Positions 1 through 8,900 of a stretch of DNA of 64,000 nt are shown here, one piece after another. The notes under the pieces were generated by a model. It searched no databases and was not told where the DNA came from. It saw only the letters and a list, made by a program, of their open reading frames with translations. Origin of the DNA: Phormidesmis priestleyi ULC007. GTDB taxonomy: Bacteria > Cyanobacteriota > Cyanobacteriia > Leptolyngbyales > Leptolyngbyaceae. Positions within the stretch are counted from its first letter, which is position 1. Every line of letters starts with the position of its first letter. Made by a program: the position numbers and the translations under genes. Where the stretch lies: positions 139,868 through 203,867 of the forward strand of contig NZ_MPPI01000008.1 of assembly GCF_001895925.1 (NCBI RefSeq), written 5' to 3'.

Positions 1-1
1 A

Positions 2-1879
2 AATCGAGAATATGAGCGAGTGAATGAAGCGCTTGCGGCTTTGGAGTTTGCGAGTCAAACCAAGGGAAAAGGCTCTGGTGAATTTGTTGGACAGCGCAGC
101 CTTTTTGATCTCAACAAAACTCTGCTCAATGAGAATTTGTATGGGGTTGATCTCTCGCCCGAATCGGTGGAAATCACTAAGCTATCGCTTTGGCTGAAGA
201 CGGCTGAACAGGGAAAAGCGTTGACTTATCTGGATGACAATATCAAGGTGGGGAACTCGATCGTGGCAGATTTGACCCTCGATCGTCGGGCGTTTAATTG
301 GGAGGCAGCGTTTCCGCAGGTGTTTGCGGATGGTGGGTTTGATGTGGTGATTGGCAATCCACCTTATGTGAGGCAAGAGTTACTCACGCCATTTAAGTCT
401 TATTTGCAACAGCATTATGAGTCTTATGACGGGGTTGCAGATCTCTATGCTTATTTTTATGAGAAGGGATTGAAGATTCTCAAGCCGGATGGGATGTTGT
501 CTTATATTGTCACTAATAAATGGTTTAAGGCGGGATATGGGGAATCGTTGCGGCGATTTTTTGCTCAAAATAGTGTGTTTGAACAAATCTTAGATTTTGG
601 TCATGCTCCTATTTTTGCTGATGCTGATACTTTCCCCTGCATTGTGTCGGTGCGGGCTTCTGCAACAAAACTAGAACCAGAAATAACAAAACTATCTCCT
701 GATTCGTCGGTTCGGGTTTGCCCTGTGCCTCGTGAAAAGCTGAAAGACATCAACTTATCGCAATATGTGCAACAGGAAGGCTTCGATCTTCCTTGGTCAC
801 GGTTTACGGCAGATGCTTGGAGTCTGGAGCCATCAGCAGTAGAAGCGTTGATGCAGAAGATAAAAGTAGTGGGCGTACCGCTCAAAGATTTTGCAGGTAT
901 TAGTCCTTTATATGGAACTAAAACAGGTCTTAACGAAGCGTTTGTTATCGATGGTGAAACTAGAAACGAGCTTATAAAACAAGATAACCGTGCTAGTGAG
1001 ATCATCAAGCCTTTCTTGAGAGGGCAGGATATTAATCGCTGGAATCCTCAACACGCAGGGCAATGGATGATTTACACAACTAATGAGGTAAATCTAGGCT
1101 CTTTTCCAGCTATTGAAAGGCATCTGGCTAAATATAGGGAAAAATTAGAAGCGAGGGCTGGAGGACAGAATTGGTGGCAACTACAAGGAGTAACAGGTTC
1201 TTATCGCCTCTTTGAAAAACCCAAAATAGTCTATCAGGAAATCCAGTTTCACTCAGCGTTTGGTTACGATGAAAGTGGTCTTTACATTAATAACAAAGCG
1301 TTTATTTTACCAACTTCCGATTTATATCTTCTTGGAGTACTCAATTCGCCTCTTTTATGGTGGTATAACTGGCGATACTTACCGCATATGAAGGATGAAG
1401 CATTAAGTCCATCTGGGTACTTAATGCAATCTTCTCCGATCGCACCACCTACCGACGAAATCCGATCGCAGGTTGAACCGATCGTCACTCGCTTAATCGA
1501 AATTACCAAAGCCAATCAGGAAAGCGATCGAGAAGTTCAAGACTGGCTCCGAGTCGAACAACATATCGAAAAACTGGGTCAAAAGCTAGAAGACTTTTCT
1601 AGCCTTGATTGCGACCTCTTTGTGCAAGAAGTTAAAACCCGCAAACCCAAAAACTCATCACTCAACCCCAAAGCCCTCAAAGAATTGAGAGAAGTCTATA
1701 ACGACTATGCGCCTAAGATTCAAACTCGTAAGGCTGAGGCATTAGCGATCGAGATCCAGCTATCTGATCTAGTCAATCAAGCTTATGGGCTAACGCCTGA
1801 AGAGATTGATCTAATGTGGAAAACAGCACCGCCCCGAATGCCCATCCCTAAGCCAACCCGACCAGCACATCACCTATAG
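2..1879 (+). CDS. Type II/IIG-like adenine-specific DNA methyltransferase, 5' end outside window
   Basis: The reading frame is open to the left window edge, so this is the C-terminal part of a larger protein (at least 625 residues remain). The amino-methyltransferase motif IV NPPY lies about 119 residues into the visible part, preceded by the FDVVIG strand typical of N6-adenine methylases. Further on, the stretch IKPFLRGQDINRW is characteristic of the TaqI-like target-recognition/C-terminal domain of Eco57I-type restriction-modification enzymes. The family transfers a methyl group from S-adenosylmethionine to adenine in DNA; many members also carry an N-terminal nuclease. The SAM-binding motif I and any nuclease domain would lie upstream of the window, so I cannot tell a full restriction enzyme from a solitary methylase. 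The GTG at 20 is an internal codon, not a convincing start. Confidence 0.85.
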   Translation, partial: NREYERVNEALAALEFASQTKGKGSGEFVGQRSLFDLNKTLLNENLYGVDLSPESVEITKLSLWLKTAEQGKALTYLDDNIKVGNSIVADLTLDRRAFNWEAAFPQVFADGGFDVVIGNPPYVRQELLTPFKSYLQQHYESYDGVADLYAYFYEKGLKILKPDGMLSYIVTNKWFKAGYGESLRRFFAQNSVFEQILDFGHAPIFADADTFPCIVSVRASATKLEPEITKLSPDSSVRVCPVPREKLKDINLSQYVQQEGFDLPWSRFTADAWSLEPSAVEALMQKIKVVGVPLKDFAGISPLYGTKTGLNEAFVIDGETRNELIKQDNRASEIIKPFLRGQDINRWNPQHAGQWMIYTTNEVNLGSFPAIERHLAKYREKLEARAGGQNWWQLQGVTGSYRLFEKPKIVYQEIQFHSAFGYDESGLYINNKAFILPTSDLYLLGVLNSPLLWWYNWRYLPHMKDEALSPSGYLMQSSPIAPPTDEIRSQVEPIVTRLIEITKANQESDREVQDWLRVEQHIEKLGQKLEDFSSLDCDLFVQEVKTRKPKNSSLNPKALKELREVYNDYAPKIQTRKAEALAIEIQLSDLVNQAYGLTPEEIDLMWKTAPPRMPIPKPTRPAHHL

Positions 1880-1890
1880 CATGGATGTTT

Positions 1891-2121
1891 ATGTTCTTTC
1901 GATCGGTCGAGATGCTCTCTAAACAGGTCGAGATGTTCTTTCGATCGGTCGAGATGCTCTCTAAACAGGTTGAGATGTTCTTTCGATCGGTCGAGATGGT
2001 CTCTAAACAGGTCGAGATGTTCTCTCAACAAGTCAACTTGTTCTTTCGATCGGTCAACGTGTTCTCTAAATGGTTCAAGATGTTCTTTAAGCAGGTCGGG
2101 ATGTTCTTTCGATTGAGGGCA
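1891..2121 (+). repeat. Eleven 21-bp tandem repeats encoding heptads (MFFRSVE / MLSKQVE type)
   Basis: Starting 12 bases after the methyltransferase stop, a 21-bp unit of the type ATGTTCTTTCGATCGGTCGA is repeated eleven times with drift. The frame starting at 1885 reads through all units as heptads alternating MFFRSVE and MLSKQVE, degrading to MFSQQVN, LFFRSVN and MFFKQVG. The frame then continues to 2298, antisense to the end of moeB. The heptads have a hydrophobic residue every third/fourth position and would make an amphipathic helix if translated. I see no ribosome binding site, and the last 40 codons are a moeB shadow. I therefore annotate a repeat array and leave open whether a small repeat protein (1885-2298) is made. 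Confidence 0.8.
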
Positions 2122-2175
2122 AAGCCTTCCCAGACTCCCAGCTTTTTTGAGAAGCCGGGAATCTGTTCAGAATCT

Positions 2176-3348
2176 TTAATACTCCGGCACCGAAGCATCA
2201 ACTTCTTGACTCCAGGCAGTGATCCCGCCCTTCACATTCGTTCCCTCGATTCCAGCGTCTTTGAGAATCGCAAGGGCTTTTGCCGATCGTCCGCCTAGTT
2301 TGCAGTGAACGATCAGCTTGTGACCATTCAGCAACTCCTTGACTTTCGCGACTCCGCTCCCATTCTCAATATCGGGCAACGGCACCAGCACAGAACCCGG
2401 AATTCGAGCGATTTCATACTCATTTGGGTTCCGCACATCTAGCAGCACATAGTCTTTTGCGCCACTGTCGAGCAATTGCTTCAACTCTTTGACTGTCATT
2501 TCTTCCATGCCTGCACGCTCCTTTTCTTCGGCTGCTTTTGCTTGAGGAATGCCACAAAACTCTTCATAGTCGATCAGCTTCTCAATCACCGGGCGCACCG
2601 GATTGGGTCGCAGTTTCAACTCGCGAAACTTCATTTCTAGGGCGTTATAGAGTAGCAGCCGTCCGCTTAGGGTGTTGCCCTGCCCCAAAATGATTTTAAC
2701 GGCTTCGGTTGCCTGAATCGTCCCAATAATTCCACACAAAACGCCTAAAACGCCACCTTCTGCACAAGAAGGCACCAGTCCAGGAGGCGGGGGTTCTGGA
2801 TATAAATCGCGATAGTTGGGCCCACCTTCATAGTTAAAGACGGTTGCCTGTCCTTCAAATCTAAAAATAGAGCCGTAAACGTTAGGTTTGCCTAGCAAAA
2901 CGCAAACATCGTTGACCAAGTAGCGGGTCGGAAAGTTGTCTGTGCCGTCAATCACGAGATCATAAGGTCGGGCAATTTCTAGCGCATTTTCGGCACTTAA
3001 CCGCGTCTCATATAAATCAACCTGACAAGTCGGATTGATCTCTAGAATGCGATGTTTAGCAGATTCGATCTTTGGCTTATCGACCCAAGACACGCCGTGA
3101 ATAATTTGACGATGCAAATTAGAAGTATCTACTACGTCAAAATCGACGATGCCGATGCGCCCGACCCCTGCGGCAGCAAGATAGAGCAGTAAGGGTGAGC
3201 CGAGTCCGCCTGTGCCAACGCAGAGCACACTGGCAGCCTTGAGACGTTTTTGTCCGTCTAGCCCGACTTCTGGCAAAATAATGTGCCGCGAGTAACGAGC
3301 GTATTCGTCTTTTGATAACTGGATGTCATCCAGATTGGGATTTAGCAT
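2176..3348 (-). CDS. moeB: MoeB/ThiF-type adenylyltransferase with C-terminal rhodanese domain
   Basis: Activates the C-terminal glycine of small sulfur-carrier proteins (MoaD/ThiS type) by adenylation. The rhodanese domain can then supply sulfur, for molybdopterin or tRNA/thiamine thiolation. The E1-like Rossmann motif CVGTGGLGSPLLLYLAAAG is near residue 43, followed by the DxxxxxNLHRQ adenylation signature. A catalytic-type Cys lies in PSCAEGGVLG. The rhodanese domain (about residues 285-390) has its active-site loop in HCKLGGRSA. The length of 390 residues fits the MoeB-rhodanese fusions common in cyanobacteria. The CxxC zinc ligands of E. coli MoeB or MOCS3 are not present: the first pair is replaced by GPNYRDLYP. 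The JAMM protease gene lies 51 bp upstream on the same strand, so the two are likely co-transcribed. Confidence 0.93.
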   Translation of the reverse strand: MLNPNLDDIQLSKDEYARYSRHIILPEVGLDGQKRLKAASVLCVGTGGLGSPLLLYLAAAGVGRIGIVDFDVVDTSNLHRQIIHGVSWVDKPKIESAKHRILEINPTCQVDLYETRLSAENALEIARPYDLVIDGTDNFPTRYLVNDVCVLLGKPNVYGSIFRFEGQATVFNYEGGPNYRDLYPEPPPPGLVPSCAEGGVLGVLCGIIGTIQATEAVKIILGQGNTLSGRLLLYNALEMKFRELKLRPNPVRPVIEKLIDYEEFCGIPQAKAAEEKERAGMEEMTVKELKQLLDSGAKDYVLLDVRNPNEYEIARIPGSVLVPLPDIENGSGVAKVKELLNGHKLIVHCKLGGRSAKALAILKDAGIEGTNVKGGITAWSQEVDASVPEY

Positions 3349-3399
3349 GGCGGTGTGATTAAGACAGGTTCGATCGAACAGTTTAAAACTCAGACTTCT

Positions 3400-3969
3400 T
3401 CAAACAGGGTAATGGGGAACGGGCTTTTGGGAAACCGATCGTCCATTACCCATGCTCATTCGCTCCCAGTTTTCAGAGGGCATCTCGGCAGAAGACGACT
3501 GCAAAATCTTTTCTGGCTGAAACTGATGATTGGCATCTAAACGCCAGCTACGCCCCTCGATCGCGCTTCCTCGCTCGACTGACACAATCACATAAGAATA
3601 GTGCTGCCAGGCGAGTTGACGATCGCACTCTGACGGCACAGCAGGCTGATCGGGATGCGAGTGATAAATGCCGACAATTGCCAGATTGCGATCGCGACCT
3701 TCTCGCATTGCTGCCAGCATGGCTTCAGGGGCAATTTCATAGCGACGAGTTTTGTCAAGCGATTCGACGGGAGCGGTTAGCGCTTGGCGCAACTCCGAAG
3801 GAAGCGCGGGTTCAGCACTCCAACAATTCTCAACGGGTTTCACCTCTACAACTGCGTTGCTTGTGGAGTCAGCGCTCCCCAGCAGCAAACCACAGCACTC
3901 TTCGGGGTAAGTGCTTTCGGCGTGAGCGACGATCGCTTGGAGGGGATCAGGATCGAGTTTGAGAACCAC
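3400..3969 (-). CDS. JAMM/MPN-domain metalloprotease (M67 family)
   Basis: A predicted zinc isopeptidase/desulfurylase-type protease. Bacterial relatives (Mec+/QbsD-like) process the C-terminus of ThiS/MoaD-type sulfur carriers. The sequence shows the complete JAMM signature: Glu in PEECCGLLLG (residues 22-31) and HSHPDQPAVPSECD, which matches HxHPx6Sx2D exactly. The length of 189 residues is somewhat long for the family, because the last ~35 residues (after QPEKIL) have no recognisable domain. It is the first gene of a two-gene unit with moeB, 51 bp downstream. That pairing supports a role in sulfur-carrier protein maturation or recycling, but no carrier gene is visible here. Confidence 0.85.
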   Translation of the reverse strand: MVLKLDPDPLQAIVAHAESTYPEECCGLLLGSADSTSNAVVEVKPVENCWSAEPALPSELRQALTAPVESLDKTRRYEIAPEAMLAAMREGRDRNLAIVGIYHSHPDQPAVPSECDRQLAWQHYSYVIVSVERGSAIEGRSWRLDANHQFQPEKILQSSSAEMPSENWERMSMGNGRSVSQKPVPHYPV

Positions 3970-4103
3970 AAGAAATTCTGGAGGATGAGCCAGTAGTCTA
4001 TTCTATGACACGATCGCGGCGACAACAGTTACAAAGTTGTGAAGAGAACTGCGATCGAGCGTTTGAGTCATGATAGAGGAGCCACTATATTTGTTTAAGA
4101 ACG

Positions 4104-4334
4104 ATGACAATCCCCTTAGAACTTAAGCCAGAAATTGAACAGCAATTGCTTAACCAAGCTGCTGCTAAGGGTTTAGCCGTAGAGACATTTCTTGAACAAC
4201 TGGTTGAAACTCAACTGGCTCAATCTCAATCACCCAGCAAGGTATTGTCTGATGAAGAATGGGAAGCTACCCTAATGCAAATTGCTTGGTTTTTTGACTT
4301 CAAATCTCATCCAGTTCTCGCAACACTTCGGTAA
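4104..4334 (+). CDS. Small antitoxin-like protein, probably part of a decayed toxin-antitoxin locus
   Basis: A 76-residue ORF beginning MTIPLELKPEIEQQLLNQAA. This looks like the short cyanobacterial antitoxin-type proteins with a beta strand followed by two helices (RHH/CopG-like). Residues 1-61 read as a normal hydrophilic helical protein. The last 15 residues (WFFDFKSHPVLATLR) run antisense to a toxin-like fragment on the other strand, so the C-terminus is probably not original. No ribosome binding site stands out. Function is inferred from size, composition and neighbour only. Confidence 0.45.
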   Translation: MTIPLELKPEIEQQLLNQAAAKGLAVETFLEQLVETQLAQSQSPSKVLSDEEWEATLMQIAWFFDFKSHPVLATLR

Positions 4335-4380
4335 GATCGCGTGTACCCTGTAGGACTTGTAACACTTCAATTTTTGCAAC
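4300..4380 (-). pseudogene. C-terminal fragment of a ParE/RelE-type toxin
   Basis: Read on the minus strand, these bases encode VAKIEVLQVLQGTRDLTEVL and then RELDEI followed by a stop. This resembles the last strand and helix of ParE/RelE family toxins, which commonly end in (I/V)EVLxVLxGxRD. A stop codon lies three codons upstream of the fragment (4388-4390 region), so no complete toxin is encoded. It overlaps the end of the antitoxin-like ORF on the opposite strand. I read it as debris of a former toxin-antitoxin module. Confidence 0.5.
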
Positions 4381-4544
4381 GCCACAACGCTATGAAGAAG
4401 TGAAAACGCCTTGGTTGCAGGTCATCGATCGACATCGGGCGTTGACCTCAAACCCTTGATTGATTATATGAACGGATCAGATTCTGAAATGAGCGATATC
4501 CTGGTATGGATGTGAGCAGATCTACACAGTCAGGAGGAGTGATC

Positions 4545-5282
4545 ATGAACAAGGTTTTGTGGATAGCGAGTCTCGGAGTTGCAACTCTAGTTTTAACGAG
4601 TTGTGGAAATAATCGAGCCGTCAATAACTCATCTTCACCTGCCGAACCTGTCGTTCAAGCTCCCGTCTCTCCAGCTTTTGAAAAGCCCACCATTCCAGCA
4701 GCCAGCGCCTTTCTACCAACGATTCCTGTTAAGGGAATGATTCAGACCACAAGCTCTAAGGCTCGGCTGTCGCAAATTTCTACGACGGGTCGGCGCGATC
4801 CGTTTTCGGCGATTTTGCCTGCCTCAATTCAGCTTCCTCCCCAGAAAACGGCTCAGTCTCCCGTCACCCCAACTCAAACTTCTGCAAAGCCAGCGGTGAA
4901 AAAGCTTCCGGTGCAGGTGGTTCCTCAAACCATCGTTCAAGCGCCTAAACTGCCGTCTTTGAGTCCGATCGCGGCGCTGCCACCTTTGTCGATCGCTCAG
5001 ACTCCGATGACGATCGCGCCCATTTCACGCACTAGCCTTGCTGATGCTGTGCAGATTACTGGAGTGGTGCAGATTGGCGGCAAAGCGATCGCGATCATTC
5101 AATCGCCTCAAGAAGGGACGGCTCGTTATGTTAAGCCTGGAGACTATATTGCCAATGGCAGCGTTTTGCTGAAACGGATTATCATGAGCAAGACTGGCGA
5201 ACCGACGATCGTTCTTCAACAAAACGGCGTTGAAGTCACCAAGTCTGTTGGCAGCACTGGGCAAATTGTGAGCGCTCGATAG
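4545..5282 (+). CDS. PilP-like lipoprotein
   Basis: The start is the ATG at 4545, eight bases after a CAGGAGGAG ribosome binding site; an upstream in-frame ATG at 4506 has no such site. The 245-residue product begins MNKVLWIASLGVATLVLTSC. This is a lipoprotein signal peptide with lipobox LTSC, predicting attachment to a membrane by an N-terminal lipidated Cys. The middle is Pro/Gln-rich. It contains GRRDPFSAI, the hallmark of the PilP family, and the last 80 residues (ITGVVQIGGKAIAII ... YVKPGDYI) match the PilP beta-domain layout. PilP proteins link the PilMNO platform to the secretin in type IV pili. No other pil genes are nearby, so the pilus role is inference. Confidence 0.65.
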   Translation: MNKVLWIASLGVATLVLTSCGNNRAVNNSSSPAEPVVQAPVSPAFEKPTIPAASAFLPTIPVKGMIQTTSSKARLSQISTTGRRDPFSAILPASIQLPPQKTAQSPVTPTQTSAKPAVKKLPVQVVPQTIVQAPKLPSLSPIAALPPLSIAQTPMTIAPISRTSLADAVQITGVVQIGGKAIAIIQSPQEGTARYVKPGDYIANGSVLLKRIIMSKTGEPTIVLQQNGVEVTKSVGSTGQIVSAR

Positions 5283-5318
5283 CTGCTTTACCCTTCCTAA
5301 GTCTAGGAGTTGGTTGGC

Positions 5319-5843
5319 ATGACAGAACCCACGCAGCGTTTTGATGGCAAGTCATCGGCGCGATCGACGCTCGATCGGCGCACCCTTAACCTTCACGAGA
5401 CTTACATCTGTCCGATTTGTCGGCATGGGCAAATTGCCGAGTTGACGCTGATGGATGCGTTTGCCTGTAATTTCTGTCGTCACATTTTTACGGCTAACCT
5501 GCGAGAGCAATCGATTCACGTCGAAGATAGCTCTCAGCCGATGACGTGGCGCTGGAATGGGCGCAACTGGCAAGCGGCTAATCAGCTAGATTTTGACCTG
5601 ACGCTGGTGATTTGGATCGTGGGCGTGATTTTGGTGGTGTTGCCTCCATCGCTGATCTTTTTATCGTCTCGGCTCGTGCCGCCGCTTGAGGGCAGCACTT
5701 TAGATTGGTTGCCCAATGTGTGGGTAGGGCTGACTTTTTTAACTCACTTTTCGTTTGTGGCGTGGCTGATGGTTGAGCATTATCAACTGCCGATTTATGT
5801 GTCGTCTAAAGTTCGTATTCGGCAGTGGTTAGACCGTCGTTGA
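5319..5843 (+). CDS. Zinc-ribbon membrane protein of unknown function
   Basis: The start is the ATG at 5319, preceded by AGGAG with 8-base spacing. The 174-residue product has an N-terminal zinc ribbon, CPIC about 16 residues ahead of CNFC (roughly residues 31-53). Two strongly hydrophobic segments follow, LTLVIWIVGVILVVLPPSL and WVGLTFLTHFSFVAWLMV, separated by a short polar loop, and a basic tail ending RQWLDRR. This predicts a small integral membrane protein with a cytoplasmic metal-binding head. I do not recognise a named family. It follows the PilP-like gene by 36 bp on the same strand and may share its transcript. Confidence 0.7.
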   Translation: MTEPTQRFDGKSSARSTLDRRTLNLHETYICPICRHGQIAELTLMDAFACNFCRHIFTANLREQSIHVEDSSQPMTWRWNGRNWQAANQLDFDLTLVIWIVGVILVVLPPSLIFLSSRLVPPLEGSTLDWLPNVWVGLTFLTHFSFVAWLMVEHYQLPIYVSSKVRIRQWLDRR

Positions 5844-5859
5844 TTGGGCAGAGAATATG

Positions 5860-5912
5860 AAACAGTGCCTACCTGACGGAGGGCAACCACGGGGGGATTG
5901 CCCCTACTCGGC
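5860..5912. repeat. Dispersed GC-rich repeat (GGGCAACCAC...GGATTGCCCC family), partial copy
   Basis: Contains GTGCCTACCTGACGG and then GGGCAACCACGGGGGGATTG CCCCTAC. The same string occurs at 32740-32802 and, interrupted, at 60422-60692. GGGCAA and TTGCCC form a short hairpin. The copy lies between two convergent genes, and its CTA supplies the stop codon (TAG on the minus strand) of the SNF2 helicase gene. Confidence 0.7.
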
Positions 5913-8900
5913 AATGATGGCGCTGCGATCGAGCAATAACAAATTCCGCAATTGGTCGGTGTCGAGTTCGGTGAGCCAGTTTTCACCTGCGCCGATCACT
6001 TGTTCTGCTAGGGCTTTTTTACTTTCAATCATTTCGTGAATGCGCTCTTCTAAGGTGCCCGTGCAGACAAATTTATGGACTTGCACATTGCGAGTTTGCC
6101 CGATCCGAAACACGCGGTCGGTGGCTTGGTTTTCGACTGCCGGGTTCCACCAGCGATCGAAGTGAAACACATGATTGGCGCGGGTTAAATTCAATCCAAC
6201 TCCGCCTGCTTTGAGCGACAAGATAAACACACGCGGCCCTTGCGGATCTTGCTGGAAGCGATCGATCATTTCTTCGCGCTGCTTTTTAGAAGTGCCACCA
6301 TATAGAAATAGAGTCTCTCGTCCGAGCCGTTGTTCTAGATGCGCTTTTAGCAGCTTTCCCCACTCGGCAAACTGCGTAAAAATTAGTGCCCGATCGCCCT
6401 CGGCAACGGCTTCTTCGAGCATTTCTTCTAAGCGCTGAAGTTTGCCCGATCGACTTTCAAAGGTGGAATGATCAGGTTCTGGGTGCTTTAACAGCGTCGG
6501 ATGATTACAGAGTTGTTTCAGTTTGGTCAACAGTGCCAAAATAATGCCGCGACGCTGGATGCCTTCGGCGGCATCAATGTCCGCTAGAGATTTGTCTACG
6601 ATTTGCTGATAGAGCGCGGCTTGCTCGGCAGACAGTCCACAAAAAACAGTCATTTCTTGTTTTTCGGGCAAATCTTGAATGATCTCACGATCGCTCTTCA
6701 GTCGTCGCAAAATGAACGGTTGAGCCAGCGATCGCAAGGTTTGCAGCGAGGTCGTGTCGCCATAGCGCTCGATCGGAATCGCAAATCGACGCTGAAAGAA
6801 ATTACGCGGCCCCAAATAACCCGGATTGAGAAAATCTAAAATCGACCATAATTCTGATAAACGATTCTCGACGGGCGTTCCAGTTAAGGCGATGCGAAAC
6901 TGCGCTTCGAGTTGCCGCACTGCCTGAGATTGTTTTGCGTCTGGGTTTTTGATGTTTTGCGCTTCATCTAAAACGACTCCTTGCCAAGAAACGGCGGTCA
7001 ACGTTTTGACATCTCGCTGAATCAACGCATAGCTCGTCACCACCAGATTGCAATCTCGTACAGCTTTCGTAAAAGCTGCCCCTTGAGGACGTTTATCCCC
7101 GTGATGCACCAAAACTTTGAGGACGGGCGCAAACTTTTTAACTTCACGCTCCCAGTTGCCTAAAACAGACGTAGGGCAGACCAGCAGGAACGGGTGTTCT
7201 AAGGTTCCCTGCTGGCGCAGGTGCAGCATAAAGGCGATGAACTGCACGGTTTTGCCCAGTCCCATATCGTCGGCGAGGCAAGCGCCTAAGCTCCAGCGCT
7301 CTAGAAAGGCTAACCAGGCCACGCCACGAGATTGATAAGGTCTGAGTTCGCCGTGAAAGTCTGTAGGGGTCTCGATTTCTTCTAGCGATTGATTTCCGGT
7401 GAGCGTCGTCACCAATTCTTGCAGGGCACCCGATGCTTCAAAGCTGACAACCGGGAGCTTTTCGATCGTTTGAGTATCGCCAGTGCTAATTCGTAGCGCA
7501 TCTTCTAGAGACAGCGTGGTTTGATCTTTGCGGGCAGCAAAAAAGGTTTGGGCGGCTTTAATATCCTGAGATCGTAGCTCCACCCATTCGCCGTTAATCT
7601 CAACCAATGGCGCATTCATTGCCACTAAGCGATCGAATTCTGCTTTCGGAATGCTGTGCCCGCCGATCGCCAATTCCCACTGAAAGTTGAGCAGACTTTG
7701 CAACCCTAATTGTCCTTTTTTTTGCTTAGTCGGCGTTGAGGCTCGAATCTTCAGCCCTAATCGATTTGCCCAACCGCCCCGGTTTGCCAAACTGGGCGGC
7801 AAAATCACACCCAAACCGCTATCTTGCAACCGCCATGAACCATTCATGATCAAGTCATAGGCTTGCATCGGGTTTAGCTGGCAAGACTGCGGACGAGCTT
7901 CTTGCAAACTTGGTTCGATCAGATTGTATAGACGCGAGGCGAGTCCCAACCCCATGAGTAGGGTTTCTTGAGGATGCTCGATCGTGCGTCCTTGATAAAC
8001 TAAGCGATCAACTGGATTCCGCCAAATCGTTGAGGCGCTGATCACAAATTCAGAATTGTCGATCGCTTGCAGCAAATACTCCAGCGTCCAATTTTTTTGA
8101 TGATTGAGCGGAGGCTGAAGCCGCAAACAAGTCCGAAATTGAGCCGTCTGATAATTTCGTAAAGGTGCCTTCCAAGTCGTTAACGCTGCCTCTAATCGCT
8201 CGATTCCATCTGCACTGATCTGAGGTGATTGCCCCAAAGCTTGCAGCCACTCTCGCAGCGGAGACTCGATCGCGACTTCTCCCCGCGCCACTGCTTCACG
8301 AGACAGTTTAATGGGAACGGGATGATTGCCCACCGCCACTCTAATTTGAGCATCGACGACTTGATTGAGAAAGCTAGACAGCAGGACTTGCGGTTCGGGT
8401 GGAAGCTCGATCGCCCTACAATCCTCTAGATTTTCTTGCTGATAGGTGCGACACACAGACGGCATCAATCGCGCAAAATTGCCCAAGCGCGCTTGATCGG
8501 TCGAGCTATCGAGTAAGGCTTCCCAATGGGCAATGGGAATTTCTTGAGTTTCTAAACTAGGTAGAAACTTCGATCGAGCTAACAGATCCAAACTCCAACG
8601 GGCGGTGTGTGACCAAAAGCGCAAATCTCCGCCCAAAAAGGAATCTTCTTCATTTAGTGACCCTAACGGCAGCGCGTTCAAAAATTGCAACGCTTCGAGC
8701 GGTTTGAGGCAGAGTCCGTCTACCCGCCACAGATGTAAGGGAACTGGCTCATTGGACGGAGCGATCGCAGACAGTTGCGGCACTAAAATTTCTTCTGATT
8801 CTAGGGCAACTGACGGCAAGGCGAGAATTTGCGATCGCCACAATCCCGTTTCCTTTGCGATCGTCTGCTCCGACTCTTTGCCGCGCTTTCCTTTGGGTTT

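Noticed and set aside
1885..2298. 137-codon ORF over the 21-bp repeats
   Set aside because: The last third is antisense to the end of moeB and no ribosome binding site is present; annotated as a repeat array with only possible translation.
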